Source of the DNA: Actinokineospora fastidiosa | GTDB lineage: Bacteria; Actinomycetota; Actinomycetes; Mycobacteriales; Pseudonocardiaceae | Assembly (NCBI RefSeq): GCF_014648415.1 | Contig: NZ_BMRB01000003.1 | Span: forward strand, 248,001 to 312,000 | Direction of reading: 5' to 3' | DNA: 64,000 nt | Shown here: positions 1-7,852 of the stretch, piece after piece | Layout of the letters: every line of letters begins with the position of its first letter | Numbering within the stretch: position 1 is the first letter of the stretch | The notes under the pieces: model-generated | The model's input: the letters and a program-made list of their open reading frames with translations, nothing else | What the model was told of the DNA's origin: nothing | Databases searched by the model: none | Program-made: the position numbers and the translations under genes

Positions 1-770
1 GGGACCAGCGGCTGCTTCGGGTAGGGCCACGCGTCGAGGTCCATGGTCGTGCGCTTGGCGACGACCTCGGGGACGCGCTCGCGGTTGGGCGTGACGCTGG
101 CGATGCGCCCGTCCTCGGCGTAGGCGACGTCGTAGAAGCGCGGGATGTAGACGGTGCCGGTCTCGGCGAGGCGGGTCAGCAGCTCGTCGCGGCCGCCCGG
201 GCGGCCGTCGGCCTTCCAGGCGCGGATGATGTCGGTGATCTGGCCGACCGCCTCCTCGCCGTCGCCGAGCACGGCGGCGTCGATGAAGTCGGCGATGGGC
301 TCGGGGTTGAACGCGGCGTGCCCGCCCGCCAGGACGACCGGGTCGTCGGTGGTGCGGTCGGCGGCGTGCAGGGGGATGCCCGCCAGGTCGAGCGCGTTGA
401 GCAGGTTGGTGTAGCCCAGCTCGGTGGCGAAGCTGACGCCCAGCACGTCGAACGCCTTGACCGGCCGGTGCCCGTCGACGGTGAACTGGGGGACGCCGTG
501 CTCGCGCATCAGCTTCTCCAGGTCCGACCAGACCGCGTAGGTCCGCTCGGCGAGCACGTCGGGCAGCTCGTTGAGGATCTCGTAGAGGATCATGACGCCC
601 TGGTTGGGCAGCCCCACCTCGTAGGCGTCGGGGTACATCAGCGCCCAGCGGACGTTCGCCTGCTCCCAGGGCTTCACGGTGGCGTTCAGCTCGCCGCCGA
701 CGTACTGGACCGGCTTGGACACCCTCGGCAGCAGGGGCTCCAACTGGGGGAAGACCGACTCGACGCTCAT
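1..770 (-). CDS. B12-binding-type radical SAM protein, TIGR03960-like, 3' end cut by window
   Basis: The first 256 residues are present; the gene runs off the left edge. I recognise the N-terminal half of the uncharacterised radical SAM family TIGR03960, from segments such as WALMYPDAYEVGLPNQG, LGVSFATELGYTNLLN and AVLGDGEEAVG, which form a cobalamin-binding-like fold. The [4Fe-4S] cysteine motif would lie beyond the edge, so catalysis cannot be checked. In actinobacteria this gene usually precedes a radical-SAM-linked DUF2344 gene and an RNase E/G gene, so those are expected just outside. The ATG start at 770 matches the family N-terminus. The substrate is unknown. Confidence 0.8.
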   Translation of the reverse strand, partial: MSVESVFPQLEPLLPRVSKPVQYVGGELNATVKPWEQANVRWALMYPDAYEVGLPNQGVMILYEILNELPDVLAERTYAVWSDLEKLMREHGVPQFTVDGHRPVKAFDVLGVSFATELGYTNLLNALDLAGIPLHAADRTTDDPVVLAGGHAAFNPEPIADFIDAAVLGDGEEAVGQITDIIRAWKADGRPGGRDELLTRLAETGTVYIPRFYDVAYAEDGRIASVTPNRERVPEVVAKRTTMDLDAWPYPKQPLV

Positions 771-810
771 AGTGCGTCCAGGGTAGCCCGTGCTTCGACC
801 GGGTGATTAC

Positions 811-826
811 CGTAGCAACTCGTAGC
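811..826 (+). promoter_or_regulatory. direct CGTAGC repeats upstream of the toxin-antitoxin pair
   Basis: CGTAGC occurs twice, 10 bp apart (811-816 and 821-826), in the 78-bp gap before the antitoxin start. One helical turn spacing just upstream of an antitoxin fits an autoregulatory operator, as is usual for Phd-type antitoxins. The role is inferred from position only. Confidence 0.3.
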
Positions 827-848
827 GCATTGGTCGTATCCTGGGGCT

Positions 849-1133
849 ATGACCAGGTACATCACCCAGCGGGAGATGCGCAACGACAGCGCCGCCATCT
901 TCCGCGCGGTGGAGAACGGGGAGCACTTCATCCTCACCCGCAACGGTACTCCCATCGCCGAGGTGACCCCCATCCAGCGGCGCGCCTTCGTCCCGGTGGA
1001 AGAGCTGCAGCGGCTGGCCGCCCAGCTGCCCAGGATCGACTTCGACCAGTTCCGCGCCGATCTCGACGAGTACGTCGACCCCTACCTCGGCGACGACCCG
1101 TGGGAGCGGCAGGCGGCCCGCGATGACGCCTGA
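849..1133 (+). CDS. Phd/YefM-family antitoxin
   Basis: This 94-aa protein has the typical Phd/YefM N-terminus: MTRYITQREMRNDSAAI, then GEHFILTRNGTPIAEVTP. That fold forms the dimer and binds the operator. The acidic C-terminal third, with DQFRADLDEYVDPYLGDD, would wrap the toxin. Its last 11 bases overlap the PIN-domain toxin gene, the usual layout of a type II toxin-antitoxin operon, so the two are very likely a cognate pair. A GGGG stretch precedes the ATG. Confidence 0.9.
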   Translation: MTRYITQREMRNDSAAIFRAVENGEHFILTRNGTPIAEVTPIQRRAFVPVEELQRLAAQLPRIDFDQFRADLDEYVDPYLGDDPWERQAARDDA

Positions 1134-1527
1134 GCACGAGCGGGGCCTGCTCGACACCTCGGTACTGGTCGACCTGCCGTCCCTGCGCCTGCAGGACATC
1201 ATCGGGAGCGCCGCGATCAGCGCGGTCACGCTCGCCGAACTCACCGCCGGGCCGTCCGCCACGAAGGACCCCGTCGTGCGCGCCAAGCGCCAGCAGTACG
1301 TCCAGTGGGTGGAAAACACCCTCGACGTGCTGCCGGTGGACGCATCAGCCGCCCGGTACTACGGCTACCTGTGCTCCTTGGTCTACGCGCAGGGTCGACA
1401 GCCGAGGGGGCGGATAGCCGACCTCCTGATCGCATCGACCGCGGCCGCGCGACAGCTCCCCCTGCTGACCCGCAACCCGAAGGACTTCGTCGGCCTCGAA
1501 CCCGCGGTCACCGTGATCGCCGTCTAG
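1123..1527 (+). CDS. VapC-type PIN-domain ribonuclease toxin
   Basis: This 134-aa PIN-domain protein carries the acidic metal-binding residues of VapC nucleases: D11 in LLDTSVLVD, E39 in VTLAEL, D100 in RIADLL and D121 in the TRNPKDF motif. Family members cut tRNA or rRNA when the antitoxin is lost; the target here cannot be read from sequence. All key acids are present, so the toxin looks active. It overlaps the antitoxin gene by 11 bp. It converges on the ABC permease gene, with stop codons overlapping by 4 bp. Confidence 0.9.
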   Translation: MTPEHERGLLDTSVLVDLPSLRLQDIIGSAAISAVTLAELTAGPSATKDPVVRAKRQQYVQWVENTLDVLPVDASAARYYGYLCSLVYAQGRQPRGRIADLLIASTAAARQLPLLTRNPKDFVGLEPAVTVIAV

Positions 1528-2378
1528 GACAGCAACAGCTTGCCCAGCCGCCGCGAGGCCACGACCGTGCCGATGCCGATCATCACCGCGAAGTACGACA
1601 GGTGGCCCAGGATCGACATGTCGACAAAGCCGCCGCACAGGGCCCGCATGACCTCGATCGCGTGGTACAGCGGGAAGCACTTCACGATGAACTGCAGGAA
1701 GCCCGGGTAGACGGTGATCGGGAAGAACGTGGTGGAGAACAGGAACATCGGCAGCAGCGCCAGCTGCACGAGGTCGAAGTCCTGCCAGGAGCGCATGTAG
1801 GTCGTGCAGGCCATGCCGACCGCGGCGAAGGCGAACGCGATGAAGATGGCGGCGGGCAGCGCGAGCAGCGCCCATGGCGAGGTCAGCAGGCCCATGCCGA
1901 GCATGACCGCCAGGAAGCCGCCCGCGTACAGCGCGCCCCGGATCAGCGCCCAGGTGATCTCGCCGATGGCGACGTCGAGCGGGCCCAGCGGCGTGGCCAG
2001 CATCGCGTCGTAGAGCTTGGCGTACTTGAACTTGAAGAAGATGTTGAACGTGGCGTCGTAGACCGCGCCGTTCATGGCCGAGGCGGCCAGCAGGGCGGGG
2101 GCGACGAAGGCGACGTAGGACATCGGCTCGCCGGTGGGGCCGGTGACCTCGCCGACCAGCCGGCCGAAGCCGTAGCCGAGGCCGAACAGGTAGAACAGCG
2201 GCTCGAAGAAGCCCGACGCGATGGCCAGCCAGGCCTTGCGCTGGGTCATCACCGAGCGCTCGATGAGCACGCGGGCGCGGCCCGCGTACGTGCCCGCGGG
2301 CAGCAGGCGCAGCAGGAAGCCGGTGCGCGGCGGGATCGGCGGCGGCTCGGCGGAGCGGACCGTGGTGTCGGTGGACAT
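1524..2378 (-). CDS. ABC-2 type transporter permease (second permease)
   Basis: This 284-aa integral membrane protein has about six hydrophobic segments after a proline-rich cytoplasmic N-terminus. It starts at 2378, directly after the stop of another permease gene at 2379, so the three transporter genes form one operon. The pattern (ATPase plus two homologous ABC-2 permeases) is that of DrrAB-like drug or lipid exporters. The segment RARVLIERSVMTQRKAWLAIASGFFEPLFYLFGLG is typical of the family N-terminus. Substrate unknown; export of a hydrophobic compound is inferred from the family. Confidence 0.85.
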   Translation of the reverse strand: MSTDTTVRSAEPPPIPPRTGFLLRLLPAGTYAGRARVLIERSVMTQRKAWLAIASGFFEPLFYLFGLGYGFGRLVGEVTGPTGEPMSYVAFVAPALLAASAMNGAVYDATFNIFFKFKYAKLYDAMLATPLGPLDVAIGEITWALIRGALYAGGFLAVMLGMGLLTSPWALLALPAAIFIAFAFAAVGMACTTYMRSWQDFDLVQLALLPMFLFSTTFFPITVYPGFLQFIVKCFPLYHAIEVMRALCGGFVDMSILGHLSYFAVMIGIGTVVASRRLGKLLLS

Positions 2379-3179
2379 CTAGACCGCCAGCCTCCGGGTG
2401 AACGTGCGCGTGCAGAGGTAGGCGCCCGCGGCGAACAGGGCGAGCAGGTACGCCGTGTGGCCGAGGGCGGCGAGCGGGTCGACGCCACCGAAGGACAGCC
2501 CGCGGGCCAGCTCCGTGCCGTGCCAGAGCGGGGTCGCCCAGACGACCGGCTGCGCCCATCCGGGGAGCTGCTCGACCGGGAAGAACGTGCCGGAGAACAT
2601 CATCATCGGCATCACGATGAACCGGAAGATGGCGTTGAACTGCTGGCCCTCGGTCTCGATGGTCGACGAGTACGCCACGATCGGGGCCGCCATCGCCATC
2701 CCGGTCAGGATCGACACGGGCAGCGCCAGCAGGGCCGCGGGGCCGGTCAGCGCGCCGAGCAGGGCGGCGACGGCCATGAAGACCGCCCCGGACACCGCAA
2801 GCCGCACCGCGATCCACGCCAGCACGCCGCCGACCAGCGCCTTCGGGCCGATCGGCGTGGCGGTGACGGCGATGTAGTTGCGCTGCCACTTGAACGACGA
2901 CAGCACCGGGAACGTCGACTCGAACGCCGCGGTCTGCATCGCTGCCGCGCACACCAGCGCAGGCGCGAGGTACTGCACGTACGGCAGGCCGAGCGTGGCG
3001 TCGCCCGCCCTGACCTGGGAGCCGAAGCCGAGGCCGAGGGCGATCAGGAACAGCAGCGGCGACAGGATGCTGGAGACCGCCGACGAGCGCCAGTTGCGCT
3101 TGTACCAGGTCCAGAACGCCTCGATGACCATCAGCGCCGAGCGCGCTGGGCCGATGGCGGTGCCGGTCGATGTGCGCAT
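2379..3179 (-). CDS. ABC-2 type transporter permease (first permease)
   Basis: This 266-aa membrane protein is homologous to its neighbour: a cytoplasmic start with FWTWYKRNWRSS, then about six membrane segments. I chose the ATG at 3179 because it overlaps the TGA stop of the ATPase gene by one base (TGATG), giving translational coupling; a much longer open frame upstream simply reads antisense-like frame through the ATPase gene. It should pair with the second permease to form a heterodimeric channel. Confidence 0.85.
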   Translation of the reverse strand: MRTSTGTAIGPARSALMVIEAFWTWYKRNWRSSAVSSILSPLLFLIALGLGFGSQVRAGDATLGLPYVQYLAPALVCAAAMQTAAFESTFPVLSSFKWQRNYIAVTATPIGPKALVGGVLAWIAVRLAVSGAVFMAVAALLGALTGPAALLALPVSILTGMAMAAPIVAYSSTIETEGQQFNAIFRFIVMPMMMFSGTFFPVEQLPGWAQPVVWATPLWHGTELARGLSFGGVDPLAALGHTAYLLALFAAGAYLCTRTFTRRLAV

Positions 3180-4114
3180 CAGTCCACCAGCGTCCGGCCG
3201 GTCAGGCGGAGGAAGACGTCCTCCAGCGAGCTGCGGCGCACCAGGCTGGACAGCGGGTGCACGCCGCGGTTGTGGGCCGCCTTGAGCGCGGCCTCGCCGT
3301 CGTCGGCGTAGAGCAGCAGCCGGTCGGGCAGCACCTCGACCCGGTCGGCGAGGTCGGCGACGTCGGGCACGGCGTCGGCCTGGGTGCCGGGGGCGAAGCG
3401 CAGTTCGAGGACCTCGCGGGTGGAGTACTGGGCGATCAGGCCCGCCGGGCTGCCCTCGGCGACGATCTTGCCGCCGTCCATCACCACCAGGCGGTCGCAG
3501 AGCTGCTCGGCCTCGTCCATGTAGTGCGTGGTGATGATGAGGGTGACGCCCTCCTGCTTGAGCCGGAAGAGGCGGTCCCAGAGCAGGTGGCGGGCCTGCG
3601 GGTCCAGGCCGGTGGTGGGCTCGTCGAGCAGCAGGAGCTCGGGGTCGTTGATCAGCGACCGGGCGATGGTCAGCCGCCGCTTCATGCCGCCGGAGAGCGG
3701 CTCCACCTCGTCGTCGGCGCGCTCGGCGAGCTGGGCGAAGTCGAGCAGCTCGACGGCCTTCGCGCGGACCTGCGCGCGGGAGAGGCCGAAGTAGCGGCCG
3801 TAGATGTGCAGGTTCTGCCGGACGGTCAGCTCGTTGTCGAGGTTGTCCAGCTGCGGGCAGACGCCGATGCGCGCCCGGATCTGCGGGCCGTCGCGGTTGG
3901 GGTCCATGCCCAGCACGGAGAGCTCGCCCCCGGTGCGCGGCGAGACGCACGCGATCATCCGCATCGTGGAGGACTTACCCGCGCCGTTGGGCCCGAGGAA
4001 GCCGAACGCCTCCCCGCGCTCGACTCTCAGGTCGATGCCGTTGACCGCCGCGAAATCCCCAAAGCGCTTGGTCAGCCCGTCGGCGTGGACCAGCGCGTCC
4101 CCGTTGTGCGCCAC
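3179..4114 (-). CDS. ABC transporter ATP-binding protein, DrrA-like
   Basis: This is the ATPase of the exporter, about 311 aa from GTG at 4114. Walker A GPNGAGKSS is at about 41-49, the Q-loop at Q88, the signature LSGGMKRRL at 140-148 and Walker B LLLDEP at 161-166. The extra C-terminal domain ending in LTGRTLVD is typical of daunorubicin-resistance-type ATPases. The GTG at 4114 has a TAGGG Shine-Dalgarno-like stretch 8 bases upstream; GTG 4123 and an in-frame start at 4189 are alternatives. It is followed by both permeases with a one-base overlap. Confidence 0.88.
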   Translation of the reverse strand: MAHNGDALVHADGLTKRFGDFAAVNGIDLRVERGEAFGFLGPNGAGKSSTMRMIACVSPRTGGELSVLGMDPNRDGPQIRARIGVCPQLDNLDNELTVRQNLHIYGRYFGLSRAQVRAKAVELLDFAQLAERADDEVEPLSGGMKRRLTIARSLINDPELLLLDEPTTGLDPQARHLLWDRLFRLKQEGVTLIITTHYMDEAEQLCDRLVVMDGGKIVAEGSPAGLIAQYSTREVLELRFAPGTQADAVPDVADLADRVEVLPDRLLLYADDGEAALKAAHNRGVHPLSSLVRRSSLEDVFLRLTGRTLVD

Positions 4115-4193
4115 GTCGGGCACCCTAGACGGGGCCACCGACAATCCCCACCGGATTTCGGCGGGCCGCCCGGTCGCGGCCCGCCGCACCGGA

Positions 4194-4604
4194 TCAGAGC
4201 TCGGGGAACCAGATCTTGATCTCGCGCTCGGCGGACTCGGTGGAGTCCGAGCCGTGCACCAGGTTGTACTGGACCTCGAGGCCGAAGTCCCCGCGGATGG
4301 TGCCCGGCGTCGCCTTCTCCACCGGGTCGGTCCCGCCTGCGAGCTGCCGGAACGCGGTCACCGCGCGCGGGCCCTCGACCACGGCGGCCAGCACCGGCCC
4401 CGAGGTGATGAAGTCGAGCAGGTCGCCGAAGAAGCTCCGCTCGGCGTGCTCGGCGTAGTGCTGCTCGGCCACCGACCGCTCGACGTTCCGCAGCTCCAGC
4501 GCGACGAGCTTCAGGCCCTTGCGCTCGATGCGGGAGATGACCTCCCCGACCAGCCCCCGGCTGACGCCGTCGGGCTTGACCAGGACCAGGGTGCGCTCAC
4601 TCAC
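4194..4604 (-). CDS. ndk: nucleoside diphosphate kinase
   Basis: At 136 aa it has the full family length. It transfers phosphate from NTPs to NDPs through a phosphohistidine, H117 in [19 protein letters not shown] at the start and the RGDFG/E-KIWFPEL C-terminal elements are also present. GTG at 4604 is preceded by AAGGAG. The gene follows the folC-DUF4233 group on the same strand, as ndkA does in mycobacteria, but with phosphatase, thioesterase, VOC and AraC genes in between. Confidence 0.97.
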   Translation of the reverse strand: MSERTLVLVKPDGVSRGLVGEVISRIERKGLKLVALELRNVERSVAEQHYAEHAERSFFGDLLDFITSGPVLAAVVEGPRAVTAFRQLAGGTDPVEKATPGTIRGDFGLEVQYNLVHGSDSTESAEREIKIWFPEL

Positions 4605-4684
4605 GGCTTTCGGTACTCCTTCTGGACAGCTGTTGTGTGAGCAGGGTAACCGGACGCGGTTCCCCGCTTCGCCGAGGTGCTGGC

Positions 4685-6202
4685 TCAACCACGCGCGGAC
4701 GGGCGCAGGGTCTTCGACCACAGCGCCGTGCCCTGACCGTCGCGCAGGTGGACGGTGAGCTCGCCGGTGGCACCGTCGATGTCGACCTCGCCGAAGTGCT
4801 GGAAGCCCTCCAGCGGGGACAGGTTGGCCCGCGGCGGGGCGTGGACGAACACCGCCTCCGGGCCGAACGTGGGGTCCAGGGCGTTCGGGCCGAACGCGCC
4901 CGCGTGCAGGGGGCCGGAGACGAACTCCCAGAACGGGTCGAAGTCGGTGAAGGCGGCGCGGTCCGGGGAGTAGTGGTGGGCGGCGGTGTAGTGGACGTCG
5001 GCGGTCAGCCAGACGACGTCGCGGACGCCGCGGCGGGAGAGGGTGCGCAGGACGCCCGCGAGTTCGTGCTCGCGGCCGCCGGGCGCGCCGGGCCTGCCGT
5101 TGGCGATGCCCTCGATGTCGGCGCCGTCCGGGACGGTCAGGCCGATGGGGAGGTCGGCGGCGACGATCTTCCAGGTGGCGCGGCTGCGGGTGAGCCCGTC
5201 GACCAGCCAGCGGGCCTGCCGCTCCCCGAGCACCACGCCGCGGCCGTCGCGCGGGGCGGTGTTGGCGTCCTTGTAGGAGCGCATGTCCACGACGAACACC
5301 TCGACGTGGCGGCCGTAGGTGAAGCTGCGGTAGACCCGGCCGTCGACAGCGCGCCGGGCGTCGATCGGCTGCCACTCGTGGAAGGCCTGGAAGGCGCGGG
5401 CGGCCAGGACGTCCACGCGCTTCTCGGTGTACTGCGGCAGGGTCAGGATCTCGCCCGGGTACCAGTTGTTGACCACCTCGTGGTCGTCCCACTGGGCGAT
5501 GGTCGGGACCCGGGCGGCGAAGGCGCGGACGTTGTCGTCCAGCAGGTTGTAGGCGAACTGGCCGCGGTACTCGTCGAGGGTCTCGGCGACCTTGGCCTTC
5601 GCGGGCGTGACCAGGTTCCGCCACACGCGCCCGTCGGGGAGGGTCACGGTCTCCTGCAGCGGGTTGTCGGCGTAGACCGTGTCGCCGCTGTTGATGAAGA
5701 AGTGCGGGTCGCGGTCGAGCATCGCCCGGTAGGCGGTCATGCCGCCGGTGTCCGGGTTGATGCCCCAGCCCTGGCCCGCCACGTCGCCGGACCAGGTGAA
5801 CCGCACGTCCGCGCGGCCGACCGGCGCGGTGCGGAACGAGCCGGTCAGCGCCGCGCTGCGGACGCGGCCGTCGAGGTCCTCGGCGACGACCCGGTAGTGC
5901 ACCTCGCAGCCGGGCGGCAGGTGATCGAGGCGCAGCTTGCCGGTGCCGTCGGTGTCCGGGGTCAGCACGGGGCCGCGCAGGCGGCGGGCGTGCCGGAAGG
6001 ACGGGTCGCGGGCGATCTCGACCAGCATGCGCGCGGGCCGGTCGCTGCGGGTCCACAGCACGGCGCCGTGCTGGGTGACGTCCCCGGTCTGGACGCCGTG
6101 GGTGAGGGTGGGCCTGCTCGATGCGAAGGCCACTCCGGGCAGGGCTAAGCCGGCGGTGGCCATACCGGCGGTGAGCAGGGTGCGGCGGGTCACGTCAGTC
6201 AT
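4685..6202 (-). CDS. PhoD-like alkaline phosphatase/phosphodiesterase, Tat-exported
   Basis: This is a 505-aa secreted metallophosphatase. The N-terminus [20 protein letters not shown] is a twin-arginine signal with an ASS cleavage region near residue 28. A PhoD N-terminal Fn3-like domain follows ([18 protein letters not shown]). The catalytic core shows [33 protein letters not shown] and WLTADVHY, which supply the metal ligands of PhoD enzymes. It probably releases phosphate from phosphodiesters outside the cell. It lies between ndk and the thioesterase gene on the same strand. The precise substrate is unknown, and no clear Pho box was identified. Confidence 0.9.
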   Translation of the reverse strand: MTDVTRRTLLTAGMATAGLALPGVAFASSRPTLTHGVQTGDVTQHGAVLWTRSDRPARMLVEIARDPSFRHARRLRGPVLTPDTDGTGKLRLDHLPPGCEVHYRVVAEDLDGRVRSAALTGSFRTAPVGRADVRFTWSGDVAGQGWGINPDTGGMTAYRAMLDRDPHFFINSGDTVYADNPLQETVTLPDGRVWRNLVTPAKAKVAETLDEYRGQFAYNLLDDNVRAFAARVPTIAQWDDHEVVNNWYPGEILTLPQYTEKRVDVLAARAFQAFHEWQPIDARRAVDGRVYRSFTYGRHVEVFVVDMRSYKDANTAPRDGRGVVLGERQARWLVDGLTRSRATWKIVAADLPIGLTVPDGADIEGIANGRPGAPGGREHELAGVLRTLSRRGVRDVVWLTADVHYTAAHHYSPDRAAFTDFDPFWEFVSGPLHAGAFGPNALDPTFGPEAVFVHAPPRANLSPLEGFQHFGEVDIDGATGELTVHLRDGQGTALWSKTLRPSARG

Positions 6203-6239
6203 GGCGTGGTTCTAACCCGCCGAGTTGGCCGAGGAGTGT

Positions 6240-6629
6240 CTAGCGCAAGACCATCTGGGTCTGCGTGGTCTGCGCCACGCGCTTGCCGTCGGCGTAGAGG
6301 TCGGTCTGGACGACGATCGTGGTGGAGCCGATGTGCAGGGGTCGGGCGACAGCCTCCACGTCGGAGCGGGCCGCGCGGAACAGGTTGGTCTTGGTCTCGA
6401 TCGTGGAGGTGCCCTTGGCGCCCTCGGGGAGGTTGAGGAACGCGCACACCGCCCCCGTGGAGTCGGCGAGGGTGACGAGCGCGCCCCCGTGCAGCGTGCC
6501 GCCCACGGTGCAGCGGTCCTCCTGCCAGGCCATGCTCGCGCGCACCTCCTCGGGGGACGCTGCGGTGATCGCGACACCTGCGGTGCGCGCGAAGGGCATG
6601 GACTCCGTCAGCTGCTCCGGGGTGAACAT
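6240..6629 (-). CDS. PaaI-like hotdog-fold thioesterase
   Basis: This 129-aa protein has the single hotdog domain of the PaaI/YdiI group. The segment TVGGTLHGGALVTLADSTGAV contains the HGGxxxxLAD motif with the catalytic acid (D), and TKTNLFRAAR is the conserved second strand. It should hydrolyse acyl- or aryl-CoA thioesters; the natural substrate is unknown. It lies 10 bp after the VOC gene and is probably cotranscribed with it. Confidence 0.88.
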   Translation of the reverse strand: MFTPEQLTESMPFARTAGVAITAASPEEVRASMAWQEDRCTVGGTLHGGALVTLADSTGAVCAFLNLPEGAKGTSTIETKTNLFRAARSDVEAVARPLHIGSTTIVVQTDLYADGKRVAQTTQTQMVLR

Positions 6630-6639
6630 GATCGGAAGG

Positions 6640-7056
6640 CTACTGCGCCTTCGGCTGGTTGAGCCGGATCATGTTGCCCGCCGGGTCGCGGAAGGCGCAG
6701 TCGCGGACGCCGTAGGGCTGGTCCATGGGCTCCTGGAGCACCTCGGCCCCGGTCGCCTGGATCTGCTCGAACGCGGCGTCGACGTCGTCTGTGGTGAGGG
6801 TGACGCCGCGCAGCAGGCCCTTGGCCAGCAGTTCCCTGATGGTCTGCCGGTCGGCCTCCGATGTGCTCGGGTCGGCGGCGGGAGACTCCAGCACGATCTC
6901 CAGGTCCGGCTGGGACGGTGGGCTCAGCGTCAGCCAGCGCATGCCCTCGAAACTGACGTCGGTGCGCACTTCCCAGCCCAGGGCGTCCCGGTAGAACCCC
7001 AGCGCCTTCTCGTGGTCGTCGACGATGATGAAGGTGTGTGCGAGCTTGATGTCCAT
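6640..7056 (-). CDS. VOC-family (glyoxalase-like) protein
   Basis: This 138-aa protein has two beta-alpha-beta-beta-beta modules of the vicinal oxygen chelate fold: KLAHTFIIVDDHEKALGFYRDALGWE in the first half and GVRDCAFRDPAGNMIRLNQP in the second. Members are dioxygenases, isomerases or drug-binding proteins; the reaction is not known here. I chose ATG 7056 because it places the family-typical MDIKL start just after the AraC gene, 10 bp away; a start at 7098 would overlap that gene. Confidence 0.85.
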   Translation of the reverse strand: MDIKLAHTFIIVDDHEKALGFYRDALGWEVRTDVSFEGMRWLTLSPPSQPDLEIVLESPAADPSTSEADRQTIRELLAKGLLRGVTLTTDDVDAAFEQIQATGAEVLQEPMDQPYGVRDCAFRDPAGNMIRLNQPKAQ

Positions 7057-7066
7057 GGCGCACACG

Positions 7067-7486
7067 CTAGGTGCGCCGGATGGACTTCGCTTCTCCATTC
7101 CTGACCGGTCGCGTGAGGATCTTGGCGACGCACGGCGGGATGTCCGCGCCCTCGTCGTGGGCGCGGGCGCGGTAGGCGCTGGGCGTCTCCCCCACCAGTT
7201 CGGTGAACCGGGTGCTGAACGAGCCCAACGAGGAACAGCCGACCGCCATGCACACGTCGGTGACCGACAGGTCCCCGCGCCGCAACAGCGCCTTGGCCCG
7301 CTCGATGCGGCGGGTCATCAGGTAGGAGTACGGCGTCTCCCCGTACGCGGCGCGGAAGCTGCGCGAGAAGTGGCCCGGCGACATGAGCGCGGCCTTGGCG
7401 AGCGCGGGCACGTCGAGGGGCTGCGCGTAGTCGCGGTCCATGGTGTCCCGTGCTCTGCGCAGCCGGACCAGGTCGTCGAGTTCCAC
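7067..7486 (-). CDS. AraC-type regulator, DNA-binding domain only
   Basis: This 139-aa protein consists almost wholly of the AraC double helix-turn-helix: MSPGHFSRSFRAAYGETPYSYLMTRRIERAKALL and then SVTDVCMAVGCSSLGSFSTRFTELVGETPSAYR. It lacks the usual sensor domain, so effector sensing must occur elsewhere or not at all. GTG 7486 follows the DUF4233 gene stop by 9 bp. The downstream VOC and thioesterase genes are the likely targets, inferred from linkage; AraC-VOC pairs are common in actinobacteria. Confidence 0.88.
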   Translation of the reverse strand: MELDDLVRLRRARDTMDRDYAQPLDVPALAKAALMSPGHFSRSFRAAYGETPYSYLMTRRIERAKALLRRGDLSVTDVCMAVGCSSLGSFSTRFTELVGETPSAYRARAHDEGADIPPCVAKILTRPVRNGEAKSIRRT

Positions 7487-7495
7487 CCGGCCAGA

Positions 7496-7852
7496 CTACT
7501 GCTGACCAGGCAGCCTGCCTTCCGCCATGCGCTTGAGGACGTCCTGGCGCATCCACGTCACCCAGCCCCACGCCAGGGAGAACAGCACGCCGATGATGCC
7601 GATGGCCGGGGTGATGAGGAAGCCGAGCACCAGCAGGCCCTGCATGCCGAGCGCGGCGCCCAGCGCCCACGGCTGCCGCACGAACGCGCACAGCGCCACC
7701 ATCGCCAGGCCGAGGACGCCGACCGCCCAGACCTCGCCCTGGCCGATGTCGTCGCGCTTGGCCAGCAGCAGCACGGCCAGCAGCAGGACGATGGCCTCCA
7801 GCAGGAGCATCGCGGACATGACGCCGCGGAAGCCCTTCATCGGATCCTTCAC
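7496..7852 (-). CDS. DUF4233 membrane protein (Rv2446c-like)
   Basis: This 118-aa protein has about four membrane helices and the DUF4233 start MKGFRGVMSAMLLLEAIVLLLA. Its GTG start overlaps the folC stop as GTGA, so it is translationally coupled to folC, as its counterpart Rv2446c follows folC in M. tuberculosis. The function is unknown. Conserved linkage to folC hints at a role near folate or envelope metabolism, but nothing in the sequence shows it. Confidence 0.85.
   Translation of the reverse strand: MKDPMKGFRGVMSAMLLLEAIVLLLAVLLLAKRDDIGQGEVWAVGVLGLAMVALCAFVRQPWALGAALGMQGLLVLGFLITPAIGIIGVLFSLAWGWVTWMRQDVLKRMAEGRLPGQQ

Noticed and set aside
1305-3311. 668-aa plus-strand open frame over the ABC permease genes
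   Set aside because: Composition is His/Arg/Gly-rich with no family pattern; it is the antisense shadow of the clear permease and ATPase genes.
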